64,000 bases of DNA from assembly GCA_963377175.1 (NCBI GenBank), contig CAUJNA010003498.1, positions 43,034 to 107,033 on the forward strand. Reading direction: 5' to 3'. Each line of letters opens with the position of its first letter. Within the stretch, counting starts at the first letter, position 1. Source of the DNA: Effrenium voratum. Lineage: Eukaryota > Sar > Dinophyceae > Suessiales > Symbiodiniaceae. Below are positions 19,801 to 27,549 of the stretch, piece by piece. Under the pieces are notes generated by a model that worked only from the letters and a program-made list of their open reading frames with translations, had not been told where the DNA came from and did no database searches. The translations under genes and the position numbers were made by a program.

Positions 19801-20103
19801 TTTGCCCTGAATGCTATACATCACGAATTTGACGTTGTTATTGGATTTGGTGGTGACCTACCCGGACTCTGCGTTCAGAAAATCCGCCAATTTATTGATG
19901 ACCATGACCTATACAGATCTAATCTTTGCAGTTGCCAGGTTGGAGCTTACGGTCACGCCACTGTCATTACCGTTGCCGTGAACAAACGGACTAATGATCG
20001 ATTACGCTGTGTACCCTGCTCCATATCGCTTCGAAACGGGAAGAACGATTTCTCTTTTCACGATGTTGCCTGGGAAAGGATTTTCGATGAAATTTTCGGT
20101 TGA
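16483..20103 (+). CDS. Pol part 2: dUTPase, reverse transcriptase, RNase H
   Basis: Starts right after an in-frame stop, so it is normally a continuation of Pol part 1. Domains in order: rest of the methyltransferase-like unit, complete dUTPase (16865-17285), RT and RNase H. RT shows FKGRVVFEG, SDGESAYTQALLGG, TKTWIRLP, ALYGHPDAGG and the catalytic YVDD (about 18073). RNase H begins at YCDADLAGD (about 18826) and continues with SKSTPEAEIVAL and LEDNEAACRI. A 12-codon tandem duplication (18457-18528) sits between RT and RNase H. After RNase H another roughly 250 residues of unknown function reach the stop at 20101. Confidence 0.9.
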   Translation: MPRHCLGWSQPFMKKFLDDPEILTVNIDGCDFGMKDKNGTPIRKQWRIATNSPDLAAALGGRTCHHEKGFAHARIEGSLTPLTALYPKQMCQTIIKSWYKGRTERSTIPVAVAEPNNRAAWKRDPHALYIHPLREGVAVPNRGTPESVGLDVQSADDHVVPAGDKATIGTGLAITIPEGVYGRIAPRSGLAAKHMIDIGAGVIDPDYTGEVKVVIFNHSNSDFLIKKGDKIAQLILERVSILEPVICVQKPRATERGGQGFGSTDKGAPAASATFPSHMWSSTGNTEWFAMPRGADGSGHSPFLGLPPFSACVARPVPRKEAKLDPKAFAALEKEWKKLRDLGCWDQSRVREWRDVAAEAKREGTKVHVGRIFDICVEKNHELGEDDPNRKFKGRVVFEGCHVRDESNAWALFSEITSCPATMAAGKVADAYGLLPGNSLEVSDGESAYTQALLGGTKTWIRLPRDQWPKEWESMQDPVCPLVLALYGHPDAGGFWEQHCETQLKKVGFVPIPDWPSVFRHPALETFLVVYVDDFKQSGPSANLAEGWRLIGSVINMEEPRPLKRYLGCEHEFRSATVDGPFDPRTAWTVGHPPSKPIPEMRFGPDRRPAADACRGKAKINLIKYNESCFMQACVERYLELCQSKFPKALQTVETPFLDESKPEFDENPVDESKPEFDENPVNPEFDRLVDQKEDIEIISAKPGVLGDAAAQVLMKILYGARMGRYDLIRPVQALASRITKWNQLCDKKLHRLVSYINSTIELHLYGWVGDRSDMIEVVTYCDADLAGDRTDAKSTSGVLVCLVGPRTYMPITAVSKKQTSVSKSTPEAEIVALDHGISKEAMMLAALWHFAIGRGSSDSIVCKCKIKYDASIPQPISVLEDNEAACRIIVTGNNPNMRYMSRTQRVDIAWLNERYNDKIFRFVACPSDYQGADILTKACVDKIVWSKNLHTLGMFKQGFLQSYLSHPTQPVHIPPAAPALPPIRGVRIESDHDSKFNSFINDANISDCRISITEIRASENDNLTVVIDSSVLPLLPPQRGHRVVKNDLDDGGTGGISTYPGLKGKRDNFAVFNVFPSCPDSCKRDWSKIRRFRQKCDALTASTLAFALNAIHHEFDVVIGFGGDLPGLCVQKIRQFIDDHDLYRSNLCSCQVGAYGHATVITVAVNKRTNDRLRCVPCSISLRNGKNDFSFHDVAWERIFDEIFG
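16865..17285 (+). other. dUTPase domain, all five motifs present
   Basis: dUTPase hydrolyses dUTP to dUMP and keeps uracil out of cDNA. The trimeric-family motifs appear in order: GLDVQSAD (1), RIAPRSGLA (2), GVIDPDYTGEVKVV (3, with the base-contacting Tyr), GDKIAQLILE (4) and RGGQGFGSTD (5). Length and spacing match the family. Position between integrase and RT differs from betaretroviruses (in the protease) and from lentiviruses (between RNase H and integrase). Confidence 0.93.
18457..18528 (+). repeat. 36-bp tandem duplication in pol
   Basis: Two copies of a 36-bp unit (18457-18492, 18493-18528) encoding DESKPEFDENPV differ only at the last base; the reading frame is kept. Confidence 0.9.
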
Positions 20104-20644
20104 ATGTGTTCGATCTCTGTTGAACCTGTGCTCTCTTGTTGCTCGCCATGCAGTGTGGGATGCTTATAAGCGTTTACATGTCGCTTTTTGGCTCTCTCTC
20201 AGCTGAGCACGACTTCCTCGGAAGTCAACATCGGCAAGCAATGCACATTACCGACCACTTCAGGACCATATGGGATTCCCCTACACGCGGGGCTTTGACC
20301 TTTGTTTATTCTTGATGGTATTGTCGATCTTGAGATTGTGTACGATTCATCATTCAATCAAATTGAGCTCCTCTATTTCTCTATTTGTGAGAGCCTGAGT
20401 GTTGCACATAGCCGCCCCGCCTCGCGCTCTGGGCCGCTGCTGCGACATTCCCTGGCCCGGGTGACGTGTCCTAGACGGACTTTCCACCCCGGCCTTGGCA
20501 GCCGTTCGGCTGCTGGTGATCTTCACCACCTTCACGCACCGCTGCTGTGCGACCATTGGCGTTCTCCATCGCCTTCCTGCACCGCCGCCGGCGGCTGCCT
20601 TGGACCACTTCCCACTTCCGCTACTTCAACGCGGGTTCTGTGAT
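20104..20644 (+). other. spacer between pol and second polyprotein, with splice-acceptor-like site
   Basis: No conserved coding signal. TTTTTGGCTCTCTCTCAG (20185-20202) is a pyrimidine tract ending in AG and could accept a cis- or trans-spliced leader for expression of the downstream polyprotein. The next ATG in a long frame is at 20645. Confidence 0.4.
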
Positions 20645-21973
20645 ATGGCTTCCGCGGAAAGCGGGTCGATCACCAGGGCTGGGGCTGAGAAAAGCCTCCC
20701 CACACCTCCCAGCGCATCATCGCTGCGGTTTCCCTACCCTGTCACCGGCCGCGTAAAAGCCGTGGCCAACATCATGCAGAACAGCTTCAACAGCTGGGTT
20801 TCCAAGCTCAACGGTCGCGCGGCTTTAAAGGCTGCCCGTTTGAGCGATGTGATCACCGGAGAGCAGGTGGAGACTATGATCAATGGTCTCGTCAAATGCG
20901 AGGGTTACGATTCCTTTCCCGGGGATATTAGGACCAAAATCCTAAATTACCGAAGAGGAAGGGCGGCCAACATTATCGCCCTGCTCAAGGATTCTGGTTT
21001 CATCGCCACCGAGCACAATGCCCTGACCGCTGCGGCTATCCTGTGCGATGCGATCCCCATCCGTGGCTCCGCCACCCACTATCTCCCTCATGCCCACATA
21101 GCGCCGCTCGGGATTGATGAGGCGAGTGACGTCGACCCGGCAGTATACCCCTGCTGTCGACCGTCCGGAGGAGGATGGTCTTCGCCCATCACAAACGCCG
21201 ACGGGGAATTAAAGAAGAACTGGAGGACTGAGTACTTGGCGGTCAAACAGAACCAGTACAGGAGCTATGTCGGCTTCACGACTGACTGCTATGACATGGG
21301 TGATCCACGCCGTTCCCAACACACGGGAGGCATCAGCAGCTTCACTCAGTACGAGCCCTCCATAGTGAGAAAGTGGCTACAAATGCGCCCTCTTGCTATG
21401 TTTGTACCCCCAGAGATCGTTGTTGATGGCATCTCCCTCATTAAGGATAGAACCTTGGAGGAAATCATCGACATGTGTCAGGATAGGACCGCTAGCAGAT
21501 CGATCGACCATCTGCCATCTATGGAGGCCTACGGCGGGTTTGGAGCATTTGCGGAGCACATGACCTCTGAGCTGAAGGTCGCAACCGTGCTTGACCAGTT
21601 CTTCCTGTGGAACAAGGTTGAGAGGCTCGCCACCCCCGGGGTGACCAACGTGGCCCACGACTACGGCATCACGGCAGGCGAGGGATATTGGATCGTACCC
21701 TCTCTCTCGTCCGTCATTGATGCGGAGTCCCCGAATTGGAACCAATGGCAGCAGGGGAGCATTGAGAACAAGCTCTGGGCACACGGACTCAGCCAATTCT
21801 CCCTTTGGGCCTCCATCGCCCATGAAGAGGTGGTGAGTTCAGAGTCCGAGGACAAACTCGGGATTTGGACGTCGCTGGTCTACAGCCAAGCGCTCGGGTA
21901 CACCCCGTGGGCGCACTACGGCCAAGGAGTCTGGGCTCATCTGTCCTTCATGCTGCCTGTGGACGCTGCCTGA
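20645..21973 (+). CDS. second polyprotein, segment A (unknown)
   Basis: ATG at 20645 opens a 442-codon frame starting MASAESG, similar in style to the gag start. The frame is also open upstream, but only from a non-ATG codon. The product looks globular with many aromatic residues (FGAFAEHMTSEL, GYWIVPSLSSVI, PWAHYGQGVWAHL). I recognise no family. It has no transmembrane helix and no signal peptide, so it is not an obvious envelope. The stop TGA (21971) is followed 16 bases later by the next ATG in the +1 frame; that frame is open upstream, so a fused product by frameshift or a lost base is possible. Confidence 0.65.
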   Translation: MASAESGSITRAGAEKSLPTPPSASSLRFPYPVTGRVKAVANIMQNSFNSWVSKLNGRAALKAARLSDVITGEQVETMINGLVKCEGYDSFPGDIRTKILNYRRGRAANIIALLKDSGFIATEHNALTAAAILCDAIPIRGSATHYLPHAHIAPLGIDEASDVDPAVYPCCRPSGGGWSSPITNADGELKKNWRTEYLAVKQNQYRSYVGFTTDCYDMGDPRRSQHTGGISSFTQYEPSIVRKWLQMRPLAMFVPPEIVVDGISLIKDRTLEEIIDMCQDRTASRSIDHLPSMEAYGGFGAFAEHMTSELKVATVLDQFFLWNKVERLATPGVTNVAHDYGITAGEGYWIVPSLSSVIDAESPNWNQWQQGSIENKLWAHGLSQFSLWASIAHEEVVSSESEDKLGIWTSLVYSQALGYTPWAHYGQGVWAHLSFMLPVDAA

Positions 21974-21989
21974 TAAAACGCGGCGTCTG

Positions 21990-24017
21990 ATGTTGGCTCG
22001 GGCACCCATATTTGCTCTCGCCATCAAGTTCTCCCATGACCTGGAGCTGATCACGGGTGGTGAGGGGTTCTCCACATGTTACGCAAATGGAGACGTCGAG
22101 TTGCAGCGGTTCAACCCTTACATTGAGGTTAACCCCTGCTCTCCATCGCTCTCCTGGAGGAAACGCGCCTTCTTTCAGCCTAATGCCATCGGGGAGATTG
22201 GCGCGACCAAGCGCGAACTGGAGCGATTGGCTGCTCCTAGCACCCCCACGAAGACTGGTGGATTCAGCCCGGAGTTCGCCAGGCATCGCCTCGTCAGCAA
22301 CACGTACGCTGTGAAGGTGCAAGAGGCTGGATCATCGATCCCATTTGCGCTCGAAAATGATTACCCGAAATATCCGGGTTACATCATGGAAGAGCACCTG
22401 GCGCCATCTACCATGTTTCTTGACATCGACAAGATGATCGGAAAGTACAAACAAGAGTGGATCGCGAACCCCGAGAGTGAGGTGCTCCCTAGCCTGAGCA
22501 GGCCCAAGACCTCTCATCTGACTACGTTCGACCAGAACGCCCTCGAAAAAGAGTGGATAGGTTGGGGAAACCAAATGTTCAGGAACGTCATCCTGACCGT
22601 GTTCCCGGAATTCGCCCTCACATGCATTGATTCTGATGTTCCGACTATACCGTCGGTGTTGAAGGGCCTCCTGCCTATGAGCACTACCGGAGTCACCGGT
22701 ATCCTCGCCGCGATGGCAGCGGGTTGGGGGCCTCCCACATATTTGGAGGAGCCAACGATTAAGGCCAATGCCCAGGTGCTTGTCTTCTACGACCTTTGTT
22801 TTGCGTCGCGCGGGAAGAGCAAGAAGGGCTCGTACATCACGGCGGATGAATTCAGTGCTCAACTGGACACTCTCCGGTCCACTGACAGCGGGCCGCGAAA
22901 GGGATCCACCCCGAAGATCCAATTCCACTGCCCGTACGGGGAGAGTGGTTACCACATCCCCATCGCCACCATGGTCGAAGAGGCCACACGGCTCACTCAT
23001 GACCGCGAAAAAGCGGTTGGAAGAGGGGCCATGGAGTATGACACCTGCATCTTTGCGACCCGTCTCCATGACCTGGCCGATTGGGATGAGAAAAAGCAGG
23101 TGTCGGTCATCAAGAGCAACGCGCAAACCCTCATCCACACCACCCTGGAGAGGCTTGAGTCCGTGAGGAGGGCTGGATCGAACGTGGTGATCCTCATTTC
23201 GGTTGCGTCATGGCTTCAGCCCGTTCGTAATACCAACATGCTCGGCGTCATCACGACGTTCATCAGGGCAGCAATGAAGAGGAACTTGATCGTGGTTCCT
23301 GCGGATTTCGCTTTCTGGGGCGACCACTGTGTCGGCAGTTCCGGCGCCCCCGCGAACAAGTACAGAGCTGTGGTAGCGCTCCCGGCACTCGCCAGCGCGG
23401 CCGTGGACATCTCGTGGACGCTACACCGCGTCATGAGTGCGACCAATGCCGCGAAAACGTTGGGCATGCTGTACAAAAAGACCATGTATCCACCCGACGA
23501 GGACGCGAAGGTGCAGGCGGAAAAGATTCTCCAGACTAAGGTCTGGGATGATTCGCTAACTTACTCCACCGCCCCGCCAGCGAAGGTCGCCGGGGCAGAT
23601 AGCTCTGGCCAATCGCTTGACGTGGAGATGACTGATGCGGCATCTAAGGTGACGCCCCCCGCACAGGCGGCGGCTCCCTCTGTGGCGAAGGCTCCTGCCC
23701 GTCAGGCCGAACCCAAAGGCCCTACGCCGAAGACGATGTCACCACCGACGCGCCCCGTCTCGCCACCGAAAGCCTCGCCCGCCAAGGCGAAGGGGCCCAT
23801 TGACATTAGAAGTGTCCCCAAGGCCCCTGTCCCTTCCGTGCCCGCAAAGGGTGGCACGCCAGCTAAATCGCCGGATCCCGGCTCTACGGCTACCAAGGGT
23901 GCCCCTCCCGCTCGGGCGCCAAATGTCCGCACTTCGGGGGTAGTTCGCCGGTTCCCGAGCCTGCCGACCCGCCAAAGGCCCCCCGTTGGGGGGGCCCTTT
24001 GCCCAAGTCTGTGCTGA
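21990..24017 (+). CDS. second polyprotein, segment B; possible SGNH-like fold plus Pro/Ala/Lys linker
   Basis: 675 codons. The central part alternates hydrophobic strands and helices in an order reminiscent of SGNH/GDSL hydrolases: VLVFYDL, a YGESGYH stretch, DTCIFATRLHDL, NVVILISVASW, ADFAFWGDH. The canonical GDS serine is not evident, so a catalytic role is doubtful. From about 23560 the chain is Pro/Ala/Lys-rich low complexity. At about 23977-24017 it crosses a GC hairpin, after which coding continues in the -1 frame. Family not recognised with certainty. Confidence 0.6.
   Translation: MLARAPIFALAIKFSHDLELITGGEGFSTCYANGDVELQRFNPYIEVNPCSPSLSWRKRAFFQPNAIGEIGATKRELERLAAPSTPTKTGGFSPEFARHRLVSNTYAVKVQEAGSSIPFALENDYPKYPGYIMEEHLAPSTMFLDIDKMIGKYKQEWIANPESEVLPSLSRPKTSHLTTFDQNALEKEWIGWGNQMFRNVILTVFPEFALTCIDSDVPTIPSVLKGLLPMSTTGVTGILAAMAAGWGPPTYLEEPTIKANAQVLVFYDLCFASRGKSKKGSYITADEFSAQLDTLRSTDSGPRKGSTPKIQFHCPYGESGYHIPIATMVEEATRLTHDREKAVGRGAMEYDTCIFATRLHDLADWDEKKQVSVIKSNAQTLIHTTLERLESVRRAGSNVVILISVASWLQPVRNTNMLGVITTFIRAAMKRNLIVVPADFAFWGDHCVGSSGAPANKYRAVVALPALASAAVDISWTLHRVMSATNAAKTLGMLYKKTMYPPDEDAKVQAEKILQTKVWDDSLTYSTAPPAKVAGADSSGQSLDVEMTDAASKVTPPAQAAAPSVAKAPARQAEPKGPTPKTMSPPTRPVSPPKASPAKAKGPIDIRSVPKAPVPSVPAKGGTPAKSPDPGSTATKGAPPARAPNVRTSGVVRRFPSLPTRQRPPVGGALCPSLC
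23977..23997 (+). other. strong GC hairpin at a frame change
   Basis: GGCCCCCC, a short loop and GGGGGGGCC form an 8-bp GC stem, with AAA and TTT extending the symmetry outward. The coding frame changes by -1 right here, so slippage in the G7 or C6 run, or recoding, is likely. Confidence 0.7.
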
Positions 24018-24895
24018 CTCCGCCCGGGAAGGACGAGAGCAACTTCCCGCGCCTCGCGACACCTGAGGCATCTCGCAAGGCTGCAGCAGCGGCCAAAAAG
24101 AAGGCTGAGGAGCTGAAGAAACCAGCGGGCAGTGAAAGGAAGGACGTTCCCACGCTCCCGACCGTCGAAGAGAAGGATGATGACATGGATGTTGACGCCG
24201 AGATAGCATACTGGCGTGGCACGCCGGTAGAACCGGCCGCCCCCACCACTGCCCCCACTCCTACCCCTGGAGGTGAGCCGCCCGCAGCGCCTGTGACCAG
24301 GCCGGTCGATCTCAGAGGCAATGACGTGGAGAGCTTCGAGGACCTCCTGAAGACCCTTGATCAGACGACTGATGATGTGCCAGGCGTCGGTCCCTACCCT
24401 GCTGCATCAATGGAAGTAGGGGGGAGCACTGGATCGCGGGGGCTTCCGACAAAGGAAGATCTCTCGGAGTTCGATGAGGTGGACCCCGATGCCCGCACCT
24501 CCACCGGGGACGCGAGAGTCTCCGTCGAGGGATATACCATCACCCCCGATGGCGAGTATTATGATCCCGACTCGCAGGAGACCTTTCAGACGCTTGAGGC
24601 ATGGAAAGCTCAGCGGAAATCGTCCCAACACAGGGTCGTCCGAGCTAGCGCCACGGAGTCGAAGGATCCGGTGCACGGCGGACTTGAGGAACCCGATGAG
24701 CGGAATCCCAACTACTATGGAGACGACACGGAGCCGAAGAGAGGATCGATTTCCCTCGACGAAGCGTTCACCCGGCCCGATAGGTTCGTACTTCACCACA
24801 TCGCTGCTCGAGAGAAAAATTTCGAGCCGATCGTGGCCAGCTACGCAAACAAAGCGAGAAATTCGGACCAGGTGACGAGCAGGGTGATCAAATGA
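23999..24895 (+). CDS. second polyprotein, segment C (charged, mostly disordered)
   Basis: Continues segment B in the -1 frame. Rich in Ala, Lys, Pro, Asp and Glu (AAAAKKKAEELKK, DDDMDVDAEIAYW), with a more ordered end (SLDEAFTRPDRFVLHHIAA). The stop overlaps a possible restart (ATGA at 24892-24895) in the -1 frame. That frame stays open to TAG at 24970 and resumes directly after it, so either a nonsense mutation or readthrough separates it from segment D. Confidence 0.6.
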   Translation: MPKSVLTPPGKDESNFPRLATPEASRKAAAAAKKKAEELKKPAGSERKDVPTLPTVEEKDDDMDVDAEIAYWRGTPVEPAAPTTAPTPTPGGEPPAAPVTRPVDLRGNDVESFEDLLKTLDQTTDDVPGVGPYPAASMEVGGSTGSRGLPTKEDLSEFDEVDPDARTSTGDARVSVEGYTITPDGEYYDPDSQETFQTLEAWKAQRKSSQHRVVRASATESKDPVHGGLEEPDERNPNYYGDDTEPKRGSISLDEAFTRPDRFVLHHIAAREKNFEPIVASYANKARNSDQVTSRVIK

Positions 24896-24972
24896 GGACG
24901 CTGAACGCTGCCATCCCCAATGATCGCCATGGGCAACGTGAAATGGCCAAACGCGCCACGCTGGTTGACTAG

Positions 24973-27549
24973 GCCCACGCATATGCAGACAAATGCACTG
25001 TGCATGGCCCCAGACAGCTCCAGTATGTCCACTTCGGGAAGGAGGCCACGGATAGAACCGAGGCTGACGAGTGGACAAAGGTCATGGAAACGATCGTTCC
25101 CCCTGAGTACCCGCCGGAGATTCGTGATCAGATCGACTCCAAGTTCGTGACCCGAAAGGGCGAGTCCGGCGACCACCACACCGGCATCTTCGGAAAAGCC
25201 AAGCAGCCGCTTGGGAATTCCAACTCGTATCCGAACAGGACACGGTGCGATGCAATGGTGCACGACGGGGCCCGACTCGGAATGGTCGATTCCAGGAACG
25301 GCGAGGTCATTCCCATGGATGACGTCTTTTGGACGGCAGAGTACATGAACGCCTATGACCTTAACTCCCAGCTCTCCGCGGTCCGTGCCGGCCTTGATAT
25401 GGCATTGGCGACCGCCTGGAGGATGGGGCACGTTCACCCGCACGTGGCCGGTGCTGTGGCTGGGTTGCAGAAGATCAGGACATTCTATGACTGCCTCCAC
25501 GCCGCTCACCGCAAGACCCGGCTTGGTTCGTTGCCATTTCACCAGATCGTTGGTGAGCTCGATCGCGTCGACGACCGTGGCAACAAGCTGGAGCCGAACA
25601 TCCCTGACACATGGCGAACCACCGCGCTCAGAGGGGAGTACCCGGACTGCCTGGCACAATCGGTCGCACAGGTCTTCCGGTCCATGTGCGGTCCTTTGGC
25701 CATGTCTGGATCGCGTGAGGATCGGGCAGTTATCATTCGCAGAGATGAGTCCGCCTTCACCCGTGGTGACAAAATCATGGGCATCCCCTGGCCGGCTTAT
25801 CGACGTCCTACAGCACGCGAGATCAAGGAGGCCAAGGAGAAGGCGGAGAAAGAAGGTCACGATGCCGGTGAGGACGTCGACATGAATGAGCCCCGGGACA
25901 AACCGGTGGTGGCTGGAGGAGAGGCAGCGGGAACAACCGCCACGGGGGCCTCCGACCACAAGAAAGACGACCCTGTTCCGCCTGCCACTCAAGCCCCTGA
26001 CGCCCCTGCCAAGCCCGCCCATCCTCCTGCGGATGCGCTCCCTAGCCAGGTCGAGGCGAGGAGCACTCTGCTGGGCGTTCATGACACTGCGGGGCCGTTC
26101 GCCGCGCCCAGGGACCTGCACACCGGTCAGTTCATATACGTTGACTGCACGGAGGAGGAGAGGGCCATGCTGCCCACGACCATCGGATCGCAGTTCGAGG
26201 CGGAGCGTGCTCTGGCCGATCTGAGGACCGTGAGTCGCGTCGTCGGTGACCCGCGTGATTCCGAGGAGTACACGTATTGGGAGACATCATCGCATGACAC
26301 TCTCGCCTACGCCTTTTACAGCGTGCCGGATCAGTACAGGAATGTCCCAGCAGTGAAGTCCGCCTCGCGCATTTTCGACCAGATTCCCGACGGCCAGCTC
26401 GTGCGACCGGACAAACCGGAGCCTGCGGTTCTCCGCCTCAGCGCGGTGAAGGGCACTGAAGACACCCGGAGGAACCTCGAGAGGCTGAAGGAGGAGTCCA
26501 TCAAGAAAAATGTGGTCATCCTCGGCGCCAGGAGAGGCGAAGATATCGCCCCCAGGATCGGAAACACGATCACTACTCTGTGCGCCAAGATCGGGGAGAT
26601 TGCCCGATTCCTGGAGATGGGAGTGAGGTCCAGAGCAGGACCTATCCTCCCGACCAGGAGTGACCCTGACCTGATGATTCAGGCCATTGTTCCCGCACCC
26701 GAGGAACTTCTGGACTACTTCGCCGACGAGATCCGTCAGAAGGTGAAGGGTAGGACGGGCGCCTCTTCGCACTACTACAGGAGAGCATGCGCGGAAATAC
26801 GCGACGTGCTCCGTGGAACAGCTGTGCAGCCTGGAAATGCAGGTGCAGTCAAGGACCCAGAATTGGAGGCCTCGTCTGCCAGCGGGCAAGGGAACGTCAC
26901 TTCGGTGATACAACTGAAGAAGTTCCTGAGCCACTACTTCGGCACCAGCGTCGAGTCTGAGGATGCTTTTTCATCGTACCTCCTGTCTTCCTTCCTCGAA
27001 GACGGGGTGGGAATGTTCGAAATCATCATCACCGTCATTCGTGACAAGGAGCGTCGGTTGCTGCCTGGTTCCGCCCGCATAGCGGCGGTAAGGTCGCTTG
27101 AGATCGGATCCGACACTGATTACCGAGCATTTCGTGAACGATACCAACACATGCTCTACGAGAGCCCTGTTTGTCTTCCTATCACATCCAAGGTGGTTCC
27201 CAAGACACTCTACAAGGTGGTGCCTCTCCGGATGTATCGGCTCTACGTAGAACGTGGGGCGATCATTCGGGGTGGACACTGTCGACCGCATCACCGACAG
27301 CAATGTGACGGAGCTGCACACCTCGGGTCGACGCCAAAGGAGCGATCCCCGATATGTGGTCATGGCTATCGATGCACGTTTCTTCTCCATGGAAAATGGG
27401 GGCATGCATATTACTCGTCAGGGTACCTTTGCATCGCGCGAGAACATCGCGATCGGGTACTGGAGATGCGTCTACTTCAAGGAGGACTGCTCCATCATTT
27501 ACCTGAGGCCTTGGTGCTATCCGCCCAACTTCCTCAACTCCGTGAGTGA
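24973..27549 (+). CDS. second polyprotein, segment D (unknown, conserved in the 59-62 kb element)
   Basis: Opens directly after a TAG. The long frame has two ordered blocks separated by an Ala/Pro/Asp linker (about 25820-26050). Part of the second block, around 26150-26450 (LADLRTVSRVV, HDTLAYAFYSV, QYRNVPAV, VLRLSAV), is matched in order by degenerate sequence at 59.3-59.65 kb. Coding similarity leaves this frame between 27251 and 27290 for the +1 frame; the remainder to 27549 is probably shadow. No catalytic motif recognised. Confidence 0.65.
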   Translation, partial: AHAYADKCTVHGPRQLQYVHFGKEATDRTEADEWTKVMETIVPPEYPPEIRDQIDSKFVTRKGESGDHHTGIFGKAKQPLGNSNSYPNRTRCDAMVHDGARLGMVDSRNGEVIPMDDVFWTAEYMNAYDLNSQLSAVRAGLDMALATAWRMGHVHPHVAGAVAGLQKIRTFYDCLHAAHRKTRLGSLPFHQIVGELDRVDDRGNKLEPNIPDTWRTTALRGEYPDCLAQSVAQVFRSMCGPLAMSGSREDRAVIIRRDESAFTRGDKIMGIPWPAYRRPTAREIKEAKEKAEKEGHDAGEDVDMNEPRDKPVVAGGEAAGTTATGASDHKKDDPVPPATQAPDAPAKPAHPPADALPSQVEARSTLLGVHDTAGPFAAPRDLHTGQFIYVDCTEEERAMLPTTIGSQFEAERALADLRTVSRVVGDPRDSEEYTYWETSSHDTLAYAFYSVPDQYRNVPAVKSASRIFDQIPDGQLVRPDKPEPAVLRLSAVKGTEDTRRNLERLKEESIKKNVVILGARRGEDIAPRIGNTITTLCAKIGEIARFLEMGVRSRAGPILPTRSDPDLMIQAIVPAPEELLDYFADEIRQKVKGRTGASSHYYRRACAEIRDVLRGTAVQPGNAGAVKDPELEASSASGQGNVTSVIQLKKFLSHYFGTSVESEDAFSSYLLSSFLEDGVGMFEIIITVIRDKERRLLPGSARIAAVRSLEIGSDTDYRAFRERYQHMLYESPVCLPITSKVVPKTLYKVVPLRMYRLYVERGAIIRGGHCRPHHRQQCDGAAHLGSTPKERSPICGHGYRCTFLLHGKWGHAYYSSGYLCIAREHRDRVLEMRLLQGGLLHHLPEALVLSAQLPQLRE

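Noticed and set aside
20645..21973. Envelope-like gene after pol
   Set aside because: No signal peptide, transmembrane helix or fusion-peptide-like hydrophobic stretch in this or the following segments.
24841..26121. 426-codon open frame on the minus strand
   Set aside because: It lies antisense to segment D/C coding of the giant element, is Arg/Gly/Leu-rich and lacks motifs; GC-rich sense codons create it.
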